Shown here: positions 24,146 to 33,261 of the stretch, in pieces
Numbering within the stretch: the first letter of the stretch is position 1
Layout: each line of letters begins with the position of its first letter
Source: Candidatus Aminicenantota bacterium
GTDB lineage: Bacteria; Acidobacteriota; Aminicenantia; Aminicenantales; Aminicenantaceae
Assembly: GCA_014727835.1 (NCBI GenBank)
Contig: WJMT01000050.1
Location: 1 to 46,888 of the forward strand
Reading direction: 5' to 3'
DNA: 46,888 nucleotides
Notes under the pieces: generated by a model
What the model was told of the DNA's origin: nothing
What the model saw: only the letters and a program-made list of their open reading frames with translations
Database searches by the model: none
Translations under genes and position numbers: made by a program

Positions 24146-25506
24146 TCTTTTTCCTGAGGGAGTATTCTCACGATCACTTTTCCCTTTTGGCTGAAGTAAT
24201 CACCTGCTGCCTGCCTAATGTCTGAAGAATTGAGACTGTTGATCTTTTCAAGATAATCTCCACGATCTTGGAGTTCACTCATCAACAAATGTCTCACCAG
24301 AGAAAGGCCGATCAGAAGTCCTTGTTCGCCGGACTCTTCGATTTTGTATTTGATACGATTCTGAGCGCTTTTCAATATATCAAAGGCATGGAAACGGGTG
24401 TCTGAACTGTAATCAGACTTGGAATAATTCAATGTTCGGGATGTTTTCAAATATTTGATGATTTCTGATTCAGCAGCGGGGATTTGTTTGGGATCCATGC
24501 CAATGAATAGGGTGATGGCTCCTCCGTATTGATCACAGAAATAAGCCATTCTGAGAGAATGAGCTTGGATCCTCCGTCTGAGGAGGGGCTGATTGATCAA
24601 GGGATTGAATCCACGCCCGAATATTTCCGTCAAGAGGTCTGCCGCATACTGGTCTTTTGAATTGTAACCCGGAGCATTCAATCCTATGGCTAAGTATCCC
24701 ATATCCACATCCATTTGGATTGTTTTTCTGATGGTTTCCTTCAACGGCTTGATATCCTGAAAATCAGGATTCTGAAATTCAGTGGAAGGAAGGCTTCCCA
24801 GTACGGATTGGATTGTTTCCTCCATATCAGAGAGAGAAAAGTCTCCCACCACAGCCAGTGCACTGTTGGAAGGGACAAAATATCGACTGTAGAATGACAT
24901 GATGTCTTCAGCTGTCATTTCCTGGATGACAGCTTTGCTTCCATAAACAGGACTGTGATAGGGGTGATTTTGAAACAAGTTTTGGTAGAGCACAGATACG
25001 GCAGTTTTATAAGGATCATCATGAATTTGATTCAATTCCTCTAGAATGACTTGCTTTTCATCCTCCAGGTTTTTTTGCTTGAGATGGAAATCAAACAGAA
25101 TTTGTTTCAAGGATCCAAGGGCGAACTCACAGTGTTCGGAAGGAAGTGTCATTTCAAAAACAGAGAGGTCACGGCCGGTATGGGCATTGTAATAAGCCCC
25201 GTGCTTTCGTATTTCCAGGGGGAAATCTGTATCGTCGATGAATTTTGTTCCTCTAAACAAGATGCAGTGTTCAAGGATATGCACCATACCGCTGGCATGA
25301 ATCAACTCGTCTTTGGATCCCACATCAAAACCAAACACAAAATGAACCAAAGGAAGGGTTGTTTTTTTGTAAAGGAACACATCCAGGCCGTTTTCGAGTT
25401 TGAAATGAGAGCTGGTTTCTTCACGTTCCTGTGAAAGGGCCGGATCTGAGAGCATAAAAAAGAAAAACAAAGAAAACAAAATGAATAAGATGGGCTTGGT
25501 TTTCAA
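24142..25506 (-). CDS. M16-family zinc peptidase, active subunit, exported
   Basis: The 454-residue protein begins at TTG 25506, with AGAGGTG five bases upstream, giving a clean signal peptide (MKTKPILFILFSLFFFFMLS, then DPALSQ). A GTG seven codons earlier is less likely. The inverted zinc motif HILEH is intact (H76, E79, H80), with the distal glutamate in the helix EDEKQVILEELNQIHDDP about 75 residues on. The C-terminal M16 domain follows from about residue 190. With the overlapping downstream inactive homologue it would form a peptide-degrading heterodimer in the periplasm. Confidence 0.9.
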   Translation of the reverse strand: MKTKPILFILFSLFFFFMLSDPALSQEREETSSHFKLENGLDVFLYKKTTLPLVHFVFGFDVGSKDELIHASGMVHILEHCILFRGTKFIDDTDFPLEIRKHGAYYNAHTGRDLSVFEMTLPSEHCEFALGSLKQILFDFHLKQKNLEDEKQVILEELNQIHDDPYKTAVSVLYQNLFQNHPYHSPVYGSKAVIQEMTAEDIMSFYSRYFVPSNSALAVVGDFSLSDMEETIQSVLGSLPSTEFQNPDFQDIKPLKETIRKTIQMDVDMGYLAIGLNAPGYNSKDQYAADLLTEIFGRGFNPLINQPLLRRRIQAHSLRMAYFCDQYGGAITLFIGMDPKQIPAAESEIIKYLKTSRTLNYSKSDYSSDTRFHAFDILKSAQNRIKYKIEESGEQGLLIGLSLVRHLLMSELQDRGDYLEKINSLNSSDIRQAAGDYFSQKGKVIVRILPQEKE

Positions 25507-25577
25507 AATCACACCTCTATAATACACTATATATCATTCTTTTGATTAATCAAGAACTCACTTTTCATGGTCTTGAG

Positions 25578-25606
25578 TTGCGATTTTCATTGATCTGTAA
25601 TAATAT
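25578..25606 (+). promoter_or_regulatory. Probable promoter of the NtrC-type regulator gene
   Basis: TTGCGA and TAATAT are separated by 17 bp. An alternative reading, TTGAGT (25573) and TGTAAT (25596), is also 17 bp apart. The start codon lies 43 bp downstream. Confidence 0.4.
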
Positions 25607-25648
25607 AGCATTTTGCATCGCTATTTTTTTTATGAATAGGCCAGGATA

Positions 25649-27097
25649 ATGAGTAAAAAGAAGAGAAGAGAAAAAATATTAGTGGTGGATGACGAAGAAA
25701 ACATCCGGAAATCTTTAAAAATGATTTTTGAATATGAAGGTTATAATTTTTTGCAAGCCGCCAATGCACAGGAAGCATATGAAATCATTGATGAAACCGT
25801 GGGTTTGGATCTGATTCTTCTGGATATCAAACTTCCGGATAAAGATGGTTTGGAAATCCTCAAAGATCTCAAAAGCAGGCCCTACGCACCGGAAGTTATT
25901 ATGATATCCGGACATGGAACCATTCAGACTGCTGTGGAAGCCACCAAAGGCGGAGCCTTTGATTTTTTTGAAAAACCGCTTCATAGGGAACGGGTTCTTC
26001 TGGGTGTTAGAAATGCTCTGAGTCAAAAAAAATTGTTGAAAAAATACCGGAACCTGAGCAAAAAAGCAGAAAAACAGTACAAGCTGGTGGGACAGCATCC
26101 TTTGATGAAAAAGCTTTGGGAAGAGATATCCAAAACAGCTCCAACCAATGCTACGGTCATGATTTACGGAGAGAGCGGTACAGGCAAAGAATTGATTGCC
26201 AGAGCCATCCATGAAAAAAGCCGAAGACAAGCCGAGGAGTTTGTGCAGGTCAATTGTGCAGCCATACCTGAAGAACTGATCGAAAGCGAACTGTTTGGTC
26301 ACCTTAAGGGTGCGTTTACCGGAGCCACTGAAAAGAAACAGGGAAAATTTGAACTGGCCGACGGAGGAACCATTTTTCTTGATGAAGTCGCTGATATGAG
26401 TCTGAAGACTCAGGCCAAAGTCCTCCGGGTTCTGGAAGAGGGAGAGGTCCAAAAAGTGGGGTCCAATAAAGTTGATAAAGTGGATGTCCGAGTCATTGCC
26501 GCCACCAACAAAGACTTGAAAAAAGAAATAAAAAATGGAAATTTCAGGGAGGACTTGTATTTCCGTCTCAATGTTGTCCCTCTTGAATCTCCTTGTCTTA
26601 GAAAGAAAAAGGAGGATATCCCGCTACTCATCGATTATTTCTGCAAACTTTATTCTGATGAGAACAACTTCAGAAAAAAAACATTCGAAGATGACGCCCT
26701 AGAGGCCATGAAAAAGTACCCCTGGAAGGGAAATGTGAGAGAGTTAAAGAATGTGGTGGAAAGGGTCATCATCATGACAGAGGGAAGCACTATAGCTAAA
26801 AAAGACCTACCGGAACAGATCAAAGGAGAGGCTAAGATCTACTTGCCGGACACTGAAAAGGTCAAAACACTTAAAGACTTTAGAGAAATAGCTGAAAAAG
26901 AATTTCTTCTCACCAAGCTCAAAGAAAATGAGTGGAACATATCTCAGACCGCAAGAAAAATTGATACGCCAAGGAGCAATCTCTATAAAAAATTGGACCA
27001 ATATGGTATAAATATAAAGACTGGAGTCGGGGAGGTGGTTGCTCCTTCAAAAGAAGGGGAGGAAAGTCCGAACTCCACAGGACAGGATGGTCGTTAA
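25649..27097 (+). CDS. Sigma-54-dependent response regulator (NtrC family), 3' end overlapping rnpB
   Basis: The 482-residue protein has a receiver domain (about 8-125; acidic pocket D14/D15, phosphoacceptor D59 in LLDIKLPDKDG), a sigma-54 AAA+ domain (about 150-385; Walker A GESGTGKE near 178, sigma-54 contact loop GAFTGAT near 231), and a Fis-type helix-turn-helix WNISQTARKIDTPRSNLYKKL (about 430-455). It would activate sigma-54 promoters after phosphorylation by an unknown kinase; none is encoded nearby. The frame does not stop after the DNA-binding domain: the last 26 or so residues (from about GVGEVVAPSKEG) are translated from the RNase P RNA gene. This tail has no resemblance to a domain. 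AGGATAATG gives a close Shine-Dalgarno. Confidence 0.95.
   Translation: MSKKKRREKILVVDDEENIRKSLKMIFEYEGYNFLQAANAQEAYEIIDETVGLDLILLDIKLPDKDGLEILKDLKSRPYAPEVIMISGHGTIQTAVEATKGGAFDFFEKPLHRERVLLGVRNALSQKKLLKKYRNLSKKAEKQYKLVGQHPLMKKLWEEISKTAPTNATVMIYGESGTGKELIARAIHEKSRRQAEEFVQVNCAAIPEELIESELFGHLKGAFTGATEKKQGKFELADGGTIFLDEVADMSLKTQAKVLRVLEEGEVQKVGSNKVDKVDVRVIAATNKDLKKEIKNGNFREDLYFRLNVVPLESPCLRKKKEDIPLLIDYFCKLYSDENNFRKKTFEDDALEAMKKYPWKGNVRELKNVVERVIIMTEGSTIAKKDLPEQIKGEAKIYLPDTEKVKTLKDFREIAEKEFLLTKLKENEWNISQTARKIDTPRSNLYKKLDQYGINIKTGVGEVVAPSKEGEESPNSTGQDGR
26961..26989 (+). promoter_or_regulatory. Candidate rnpB promoter inside the regulator coding sequence
   Basis: TTGATA and TATAAA with a 17-bp spacer lie in the helix-turn-helix codons and would start RNA near 26996, about 24 nt before the RNase P P1 stem. 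A second TATAAA at 27007-27012 would start RNA at about 27019, exactly at P1, but has no good -35 element. Either could serve. Confidence 0.5.
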
Positions 27098-27370
27098 CAG
27101 CGACTCCGGATAACCGGAGGAAAGTGCCGCAGAAAACAAACCGCCTGATTAGGTAAGGGTGAAAAGGTGAAGTAAGAGCTCACCGCTTTGATGGTGACAT
27201 CAGAGGCATGGCAAACCCCATCCGGAGCAAGGCCAAATTGGCCCTGATGAGATGGTCCGTCTCAAGGGGCGGGTAGACCGCTTAACCTATGGAGCAATCC
27301 TTGGGTCAGATAAATAACCACCACCCGTTGTCTCAACGGGAACAGAATTCGGCTTACCACCGACTCCAGT
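27019..27370 (+). ncRNA. rnpB: RNase P RNA (bacterial type A)
   Basis: The catalytic RNA of RNase P matures tRNA 5' ends. The 5' strand ACTGGAGTCGG (27020-27030) pairs with CCGACTCCAGT (27360-27370) as P1. The conserved core GGGGAGGAAAGTCCG with ACTCCACAGG follows (CR-I). AACCGGAGGAAAGTGCCGCAGAAAAC appears in part as CR-II, GATGAGATGGTCCGTCT in the P10-P12 area, and GGGGCGGGTAGACCGC carries the GGU loop that binds tRNA CCA. CAGATAAATAACCACC and ACAGAATTCGGCTTAC near the 3' end are CR-V. Length of about 350 nt is typical. The first 79 nt are also the 3' end of the NtrC-type regulator ORF. No strong terminator was seen after it. Confidence 0.97.
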
Positions 27371-27526
27371 TTAGCTTTTGCCCATTCATCAAATCTGTAA
27401 AAAAAATTTAAAGCAGGATTACAAGTATACACTGTGAGGGCTGAATCTGTGATTTTGATTCAATCAAACAAACCTAAATTTCATCATGGTTGAGACAGAG
27501 AAGGTTGCCATTTGGCTTTGACTTAT

Positions 27527-28960
27527 TTAGAAGGGAAGGGAAGCCACAGCTTGTTTGATGAACAACAGAACATTGCCTGGATAGATTCCCAGCTGAATCA
27601 CTCCATAAAGACAGATAAAAAGAACCAAAACCAAGGGAGCATTGTTGGTGTCGATCTCAAATGGAGTGGAGGGCTCTCTCATATACATATAGACAATGAC
27701 CCTCAAGTAATAAAAGACGGAAATCAGGCTTGCCAGAACACCGATGACCACCAGAGGGACTAAGTCCTGAGAAACAGCTTCGGAAAAAACATAAAACTTG
27801 GCTAGAAAGCCTCCTGTAGGAGGAAAACCGGCCAAAGACAATAGAAAAATGGACAGGGTTGCTCCGATCCAGGGATAACGGAAACCGATTCCAGCATAGT
27901 CTTTGAGTTGAAGATATTCTTTGTCTTTTTTGCTCAGCGCAATGACTGCAGAAAAAGCTCCGATGTTCATAAACAGATACACAGTCAGATAAAAAACCAG
28001 ACTGTAGTGGCTCTTTGCAAGCACAGCGATCATGAGATATCCGGCGTGAGCAATGCTGGAATAGGCTAAGAGACGCTTGATGTTTTTTTGCCTGAGAGCC
28101 AACAGGTTCCCTGCCACCATAGTGAGCACAGAGAGGAACCAGAGAACCATGAATATGTTTTGTGACTGGGTGATTTGTCCGAAGTAAGGACCAAAAAGTC
28201 TCAGCAAAACAGCAAAACCTGCTGCTTTGGGAAGCACAGAGAAAAATGCTGTGATGGGGGTGGGAGAACCTTGATAAACATCCGGGGTCCACATATGGAA
28301 GGGAACCACGGCGATTTTAAATCCAAAACCGATAATCAGAAGGCCGAAGCCAGCAATGACCAGGATACTCTGAGAAGAAACAGCCTGAAAATGATCAATA
28401 ATGGAAAAAATCTCTGTTGACTTTGATGTTCCGTAAAGGAACGCAATGCCGTAGATCAAAAAAGCAGAGGCAAAGCTGCCCAGTAAAAAATATTTCAGTG
28501 CCGCTTCTCCGGATTTCTCATCGTTTCTTTTGAGACCGGCCAGCGCATAACTGGACATGGATAAAACTTCAAGGCCTAAAAAAATGATGATGAGGTCAGT
28601 GGAAGAGACCATGATAAGAGTGCCGATCAAAGCAAAAAGAAGAAGAGAATAGTACTCACCATAATTGGTATTCTGGAGAGAAAGATATTTCATAGAAATC
28701 AATATGATAAGCGCAGTTCCGATGATGAACAACAAAGACAGGAAAAGTGCCAATTTATCCAGAAAAAGATCACCGTTGAAATAGGAATATCCTTTATTCC
28801 AGAATGTGACACACGCCGCACCACTGAGCACCAGAAACATAAGAGAGACAAAACCAAGATAATCCTTAGTCTCTCTTTGAATAAACACTTCCAGCAAGAG
28901 CACCAGCAATGAACCTGTCAGAACAAATACAATGGGTAGCAATGTCCAGATATTATTCAT
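27527..28960 (-). CDS. nuoN: NADH-quinone oxidoreductase subunit N
   Basis: The 477-residue antiporter-like membrane subunit of complex I has about fourteen helices. The Proton_antipo_M core includes EVLSMSSYALAGLKRNDEKSGEAALKYFLLGSFASAFLIYG, with the conserved glutamate and lysines, and later PFHMWTPDVYQGSPTPITAFFSVLPKAAGFAVLLRLF. ATG at 28960 overlaps the nuoM stop by 8 nt and is preferred over a TTG five codons earlier. It is the last gene of the nuoJKLMN unit, and its 3' end faces the RNase P RNA gene. Confidence 0.95.
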   Translation of the reverse strand: MNNIWTLLPIVFVLTGSLLVLLLEVFIQRETKDYLGFVSLMFLVLSGAACVTFWNKGYSYFNGDLFLDKLALFLSLLFIIGTALIILISMKYLSLQNTNYGEYYSLLLFALIGTLIMVSSTDLIIIFLGLEVLSMSSYALAGLKRNDEKSGEAALKYFLLGSFASAFLIYGIAFLYGTSKSTEIFSIIDHFQAVSSQSILVIAGFGLLIIGFGFKIAVVPFHMWTPDVYQGSPTPITAFFSVLPKAAGFAVLLRLFGPYFGQITQSQNIFMVLWFLSVLTMVAGNLLALRQKNIKRLLAYSSIAHAGYLMIAVLAKSHYSLVFYLTVYLFMNIGAFSAVIALSKKDKEYLQLKDYAGIGFRYPWIGATLSIFLLSLAGFPPTGGFLAKFYVFSEAVSQDLVPLVVIGVLASLISVFYYLRVIVYMYMREPSTPFEIDTNNAPLVLVLFICLYGVIQLGIYPGNVLLFIKQAVASLPF

Positions 28961-30545
28961 TGTTTTCAGACTCAATACCTTTTTCTTTTATTTGGCTATC
29001 TGATTCAATCCCGGATGCACTCTCCGGAATTATTATGGCTGTTTCTTTGTCAACAAAATAGGTTTCAGATCTGTGAATCTGGTTCAAAAGCTTGTGCACA
29101 GAGGCATCCATTTTCCTGAGAAAAGGTCTGGGAAAGATCCCCATAAAAAACATGAGGATGATGATCGGAACCAGAAATCCGATTTCTCTCTTGTTGAGAT
29201 CTTTAAAAGTCATGATTTTTTTGTTTTCCAGGGGGCCCTGCATCACTCTCTGATACATCCAAAGAAGATAGGCCGCACCCAATATAATGGTGGAAACACC
29301 CAGAATCGCCAGAAGCTTGCTGGATTGAAAGATACCGAACAGACACAGCACTTCTCCCACAAATCCATTCAGTCCGGGAAGCCCTACTGAGGATAGCATA
29401 CATATGAGAAAAAAGGCGGCAAAAACAGGCATTTGACGGCTCACGCCTCCGTAATCTTTGATCAACCGGGTGTGAGCCCGTTCATACAGAATCCCCACAC
29501 AGAGAAACAAAGCTCCTGTACTCAGGCCGTGATTGAGCATCTGGTACACGGCACCTTCCAGAGATTCCAGGTTCAAGGCAAAAACAGCCAGCATGATCAG
29601 TCCCATATGACTGACACTGGAATACGCCACCAGAGATTTCACATCCTTTTGAATGAGAGCCATCAAGGCTCCGTAAATAATTCCGATCAGACTGAGCGCA
29701 GCCAGATAGGGGATGAATTTTTTTGCTGCATCCGGAAATAGAGGCAGTGCGAATCTCAAAAAACCATAGGTTCCCATTTTCAGCAACACTCCGGCCAGAA
29801 TCACAGACCCGGCTGTAGGAGCTTCCACATGAGCATCCGGAAGCCACGTGTGAAAAGGAAACATGGGGACCTTGATGGCAAAGGCAAGCCCGAAAGCCAG
29901 AAACAGCCAAATCTGAATGTTTGGGTTCAGGACCAGTTGATAATAATCAAAAAGATTGAAGGAATAACTCCCTGCCGTTTTATAAAAAATGGAATAAAGC
30001 GCAAAGATGGCCACCAGCATGAGAAGACTGCCGAACATAGTGAAGATGACAAATTTCAAAGTGGCGTATATTTTTCTTTTTCCGCCCCATATTCCGATCA
30101 GAAAATACATAGGAATGAGCATGGCTTCCCAAAACACATAAAACAAAAACAGATTGAGAGATACAAACACTCCTAAAATTCCTGTGACCAGCAAAAGCAT
30201 GAAAATATGATATTCTTTGACTTTTTCTTGTATTGAATTCCAGGAGGACAGAATAACAATGGGCATCAGAAATGTGGTCAACAGCACCAGAAGGAGGCTG
30301 ATCCCGTCAATTCCAATGTGATACTGGATCCCATATCCCATCCATTCTGCTTTTTCCACAAACTGCGGATCGCCTGTTTGTCCGCTGAATTGAAAGAAAA
30401 GGAACAGAGATAAAATAAAGTTGATGATTCCGATAAAAAGGGCTGTGTACCGGATTAGATTTTTCTGTTTTCGATTGATAAAGATGAACAGCAGGGATCC
30501 TGCTGCTGGAAGGAATGTGATGATCGACAGTATTGGTATATTCAT
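28953..30545 (-). CDS. nuoM: NADH-quinone oxidoreductase subunit M
   Basis: The 530-residue antiporter-like subunit starts at ATG 30545 (MNIPILSIITFLPAAGS), 2 nt after the nuoL stop; an open frame extends 36 codons upstream into nuoL but has no family support. Core motifs are YVFWEAMLIPMYFLIGIWGG (conserved glutamate), FHTWLPDAHVEAPTAGSVILAGVLLKMGTYGFLRF and KDVKSLVAYSSVSHMG (conserved lysines). About fourteen helices. The last 60 or so residues form an acidic hydrophilic tail (residues 470-530) longer than usual. Confidence 0.95.
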   Translation of the reverse strand: MNIPILSIITFLPAAGSLLFIFINRKQKNLIRYTALFIGIINFILSLFLFFQFSGQTGDPQFVEKAEWMGYGIQYHIGIDGISLLLVLLTTFLMPIVILSSWNSIQEKVKEYHIFMLLLVTGILGVFVSLNLFLFYVFWEAMLIPMYFLIGIWGGKRKIYATLKFVIFTMFGSLLMLVAIFALYSIFYKTAGSYSFNLFDYYQLVLNPNIQIWLFLAFGLAFAIKVPMFPFHTWLPDAHVEAPTAGSVILAGVLLKMGTYGFLRFALPLFPDAAKKFIPYLAALSLIGIIYGALMALIQKDVKSLVAYSSVSHMGLIMLAVFALNLESLEGAVYQMLNHGLSTGALFLCVGILYERAHTRLIKDYGGVSRQMPVFAAFFLICMLSSVGLPGLNGFVGEVLCLFGIFQSSKLLAILGVSTIILGAAYLLWMYQRVMQGPLENKKIMTFKDLNKREIGFLVPIIILMFFMGIFPRPFLRKMDASVHKLLNQIHRSETYFVDKETAIIIPESASGIESDSQIKEKGIESENNE

Positions 30546-30547
30546 GG

Positions 30548-32449
30548 CTAAAAAATCAAAAGTCCTAAGAGAATGATGGTACCCAATAAAAACACCAGGG
30601 CATAATCCTTGATCAAACCGGTTTGCAGATAGCTGAGCGTTTTTCCCAACCATCCGCTTCCCGCAGCTGTCTTGTTCACAGCTCCGTCTATGACATTGAG
30701 GTCAAATTTTTGATACACAAATTCTGACCCTTTGATCGCAGGTTTGACAAACACGGTGTCATAAGCCTCATCCACATAATATTTGTGAACAAGAAGTTTA
30801 TACAAAAACGGGAAACGGGCCGCAATTCTGTGAGGGATCTGGGGATTTCTCAGATAGAACAGATAGGCAATCCAGATACCTCCCAGAGCCACCACAATAG
30901 AGACCCCTATCAACAGCCACTCTGTTGTTAGATTCAGATGGGCTTCATGTCCCGGGTGCATCAACGGAGACAAAAAGTTTTGAAACCAGTTGACATTTTT
31001 TCCCAAAACCACTGGCAGCCCCGCATATCCGGCAACAACAGAGAAAAAAGCAAGAATAGAAAGAGGGACTGTCATAACTGAAGGAGATTCATGCAAGTGC
31101 TTTTTGGCTTCCGGCTGAATCCGCTCTTTTCCGTGAAATGTTAAAAAGATCAGCCGAAACATATAAAACGCAGTGAGCACAGCTCCGGATAAACCCAAAG
31201 CCCAGATCACATACTGGCCGTTGGCAAACGCTGCAGTCAGTATGGCATCTTTGGAAAAGAATCCGGATAAAAACGGCACTCCGGCTATGGCAATAGCCCC
31301 GATCAGAAAAGTGGGATAGGTATAGGGCATATACTTTTTCAATCCCCCCATCTTTCTCATATCCAGTTCTCCGGACAGAGCATGCATCACACTTCCTGCT
31401 GCAAGAAACAGAAGGCTCTTGAAAAATGCATGGGTGTAGAGATGAAAGATGCCTGCTGCAAAAGCCCCCACTCCGCATCCGATGAACATGTATCCGATTT
31501 GTGAAATAGTGGAGTAGGCAAGGACCCGCTTGATGTCGTTTTGAGTCAGAGCCATTGTGGCTGCATAAACAGCGGTGATCGCCCCGATAAGCGCCACAAT
31601 GAATCCGGCTGCTTCTGACATGGTGTAAAAAACATTCAGCCTTGCCACCATATATACTCCGGCTGTGACCATGGTGGCTGCATGAATGAGAGCACTCACA
31701 GGAGTGGGGCCTTCCATGGCGTCAGGGAGCCATACATATAAAGGGATTTGAGCTGATTTTCCAGTGGCTCCCACAAATAAGAGAAGGGCGATCAGAGTCA
31801 CCAGGCCTGGAGAGAGGCTGCCTCCTGCCACTGCGTGATTGATATTGGCAAATTCCGTACTTCCGATAGACACAATGATGAACATAATGCCTATGAGAAA
31901 TCCGGCATCTCCGATCCGGTTCACAATAAAAGCTTTTTTGCCGGCATTGGCTGCCGAATGCTTTTCAAACCAAAATCCGATGAGCATATAAGAGCAGAAC
32001 CCAACTCCTTCCCACCCCACAAACATGAGCACAATATTCGAGGCCATCACTAAAATGAGCATAGAAAATGTAAAAAGATTCATGAGAGTGAAAAAACGGC
32101 TGTAGCTCCGGTCTTCAGCCATATATCCAATGGAATACACATGGATCAGAAAACCTACCGCTGTGACCACCAGGGTCATCACAGCGGTCAGCGGATCAAA
32201 TTGAAAAGACAGGTTGGCTTGAAAGTTTCCGGAATGGATCCAGGTGAACAGATTTTTCACCACCGGATACTGCTCCGGAGATATATTCAGAAGCCCGATG
32301 AATGAATACAGAGAGATCAAAAAGGAAACAAACACAGCCCCGCAAGCCTGAAAGGAAATGTATTTTTTGGGGAGCCGATCACCAAAAACAGCCAGGATCA
32401 GTGTGCTGAGAGCCGGAATCAGTGGGATCAGCCAAAATATATCGCTCAT
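30548..32449 (-). CDS. nuoL: NADH-quinone oxidoreductase subunit L
   Basis: The 633-residue subunit has the N-terminal Proton_antipo_N region, the core FVGWEGVGFCSYMLIGFWFEKHSAANAGKKAFIVNRIGDAGF with conserved glutamate, IPLYVWLPDAMEGPTPVSALIHAATMVTAGVYM with conserved lysine and histidine context, and QNDIKRVLAYSTISQIGYMFIGCG. The C-terminal part (about residues 500-633) would form the lateral helix and last membrane span, including the conserved HKYYVDEAYD. Length is typical (about 610-640). AAAGGATAATATG marks the start, 1 nt after nuoK. Confidence 0.96.
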   Translation of the reverse strand: MSDIFWLIPLIPALSTLILAVFGDRLPKKYISFQACGAVFVSFLISLYSFIGLLNISPEQYPVVKNLFTWIHSGNFQANLSFQFDPLTAVMTLVVTAVGFLIHVYSIGYMAEDRSYSRFFTLMNLFTFSMLILVMASNIVLMFVGWEGVGFCSYMLIGFWFEKHSAANAGKKAFIVNRIGDAGFLIGIMFIIVSIGSTEFANINHAVAGGSLSPGLVTLIALLLFVGATGKSAQIPLYVWLPDAMEGPTPVSALIHAATMVTAGVYMVARLNVFYTMSEAAGFIVALIGAITAVYAATMALTQNDIKRVLAYSTISQIGYMFIGCGVGAFAAGIFHLYTHAFFKSLLFLAAGSVMHALSGELDMRKMGGLKKYMPYTYPTFLIGAIAIAGVPFLSGFFSKDAILTAAFANGQYVIWALGLSGAVLTAFYMFRLIFLTFHGKERIQPEAKKHLHESPSVMTVPLSILAFFSVVAGYAGLPVVLGKNVNWFQNFLSPLMHPGHEAHLNLTTEWLLIGVSIVVALGGIWIAYLFYLRNPQIPHRIAARFPFLYKLLVHKYYVDEAYDTVFVKPAIKGSEFVYQKFDLNVIDGAVNKTAAGSGWLGKTLSYLQTGLIKDYALVFLLGTIILLGLLIF

Positions 32450-32450
32450 A

Positions 32451-32753
32451 TTATCCTTTCATCAAACTGATGTCTTCTGATTTGACGGTTTTTCTTTGTT
32501 TGTACACAAGAAGGATGATCGCAAGCCCGACTGCAGCTTCAGCAGCAGCCACTGTGATAATAAAAAATACAATGATCTGTCCGTTTAAAGAAGAAGCGGA
32601 ATGCGCAAAAGCAATGAAAGCCAGGTTAGCGGCATTGAGCATCACTTCCACACACATAAACTGGGTGATCAAATCTTTTTTGACCAGGAAACCCACTGTA
32701 CCCATCACAAAAAGAACCGCACTCAAAACTAAAAAATATGCTGTTGGAATCAT
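32451..32753 (-). CDS. nuoK: NADH-quinone oxidoreductase subunit K
   Basis: The 100-residue protein has three membrane helices. The two conserved membrane glutamates of the ion path are visible, one in FMCVEVMLNAANLAF and one in AAAEAAVGLAIIL. Length equals the family norm. ATG overlaps the nuoJ stop by 4 nt, with AAGGACACTCCATG as ribosome binding site. Confidence 0.96.
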   Translation of the reverse strand: MIPTAYFLVLSAVLFVMGTVGFLVKKDLITQFMCVEVMLNAANLAFIAFAHSASSLNGQIIVFFIITVAAAEAAVGLAIILLVYKQRKTVKSEDISLMKG

Positions 32754-33247
32754 GGAGTGTCCTTCTTTTTTACCAGTACAATAGCTCCGACCAGGGCAGC
32801 TATGATCAAGATAGAAGTGATCTCAAAAGGATACAAATATTTGGTGAAAAGCATTCGTCCCAAAACTTTTGGGCTTCCTAAGGCATCAGAAGCCAAGGTC
32901 TGAGAAGGACCCAAAGCCCTGTTTATGATAAAAATGAGTTCACCGATAAAAATGACTCCCATGCCAATTGAAGGATAGAGAAACCATCTCTTTTTCTCCG
33001 GGGAAAGACCTTTGCGCACATCGATCATCATGATCACAAAAATGAACAGAACCATAATCGCGCCGGCATAAATGATGATTTGGACCACAGCAATAAAAGG
33101 GGCGTTCAGAAGCCCGAACAGTCCTCCTGTGCAGATAAAGGCAAGGATGAGACAGAGGGCACTGTAAGCTTGGTTTTTAAACAAGATCATCCCCATAACA
33201 GCACCTATGCAGATGATGCTCAAAGTTGCAAAAAGAAATGAAGCCAT
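32750..33247 (-). CDS. nuoJ: NADH-quinone oxidoreductase subunit J
   Basis: The 165-residue protein has five membrane helices; the third contains VVQIIIYAGAIMVLFIFVIMM, the NuoJ hallmark with the pi-bulge helix of the E-channel. It opens the nuoJKLMN unit. No Shine-Dalgarno precedes the ATG (CTAAAAAA), and the consensus promoter upstream would start RNA only about 8 nt before it. Genes for nuoA-I are not in the window on either side, so the peripheral arm and nuoH must be elsewhere or the complex has another input module. Confidence 0.94.
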   Translation of the reverse strand: MASFLFATLSIICIGAVMGMILFKNQAYSALCLILAFICTGGLFGLLNAPFIAVVQIIIYAGAIMVLFIFVIMMIDVRKGLSPEKKRWFLYPSIGMGVIFIGELIFIINRALGPSQTLASDALGSPKVLGRMLFTKYLYPFEITSILIIAALVGAIVLVKKKDTP

Positions 33248-33261
33248 TTTTTTAGTTTCAC

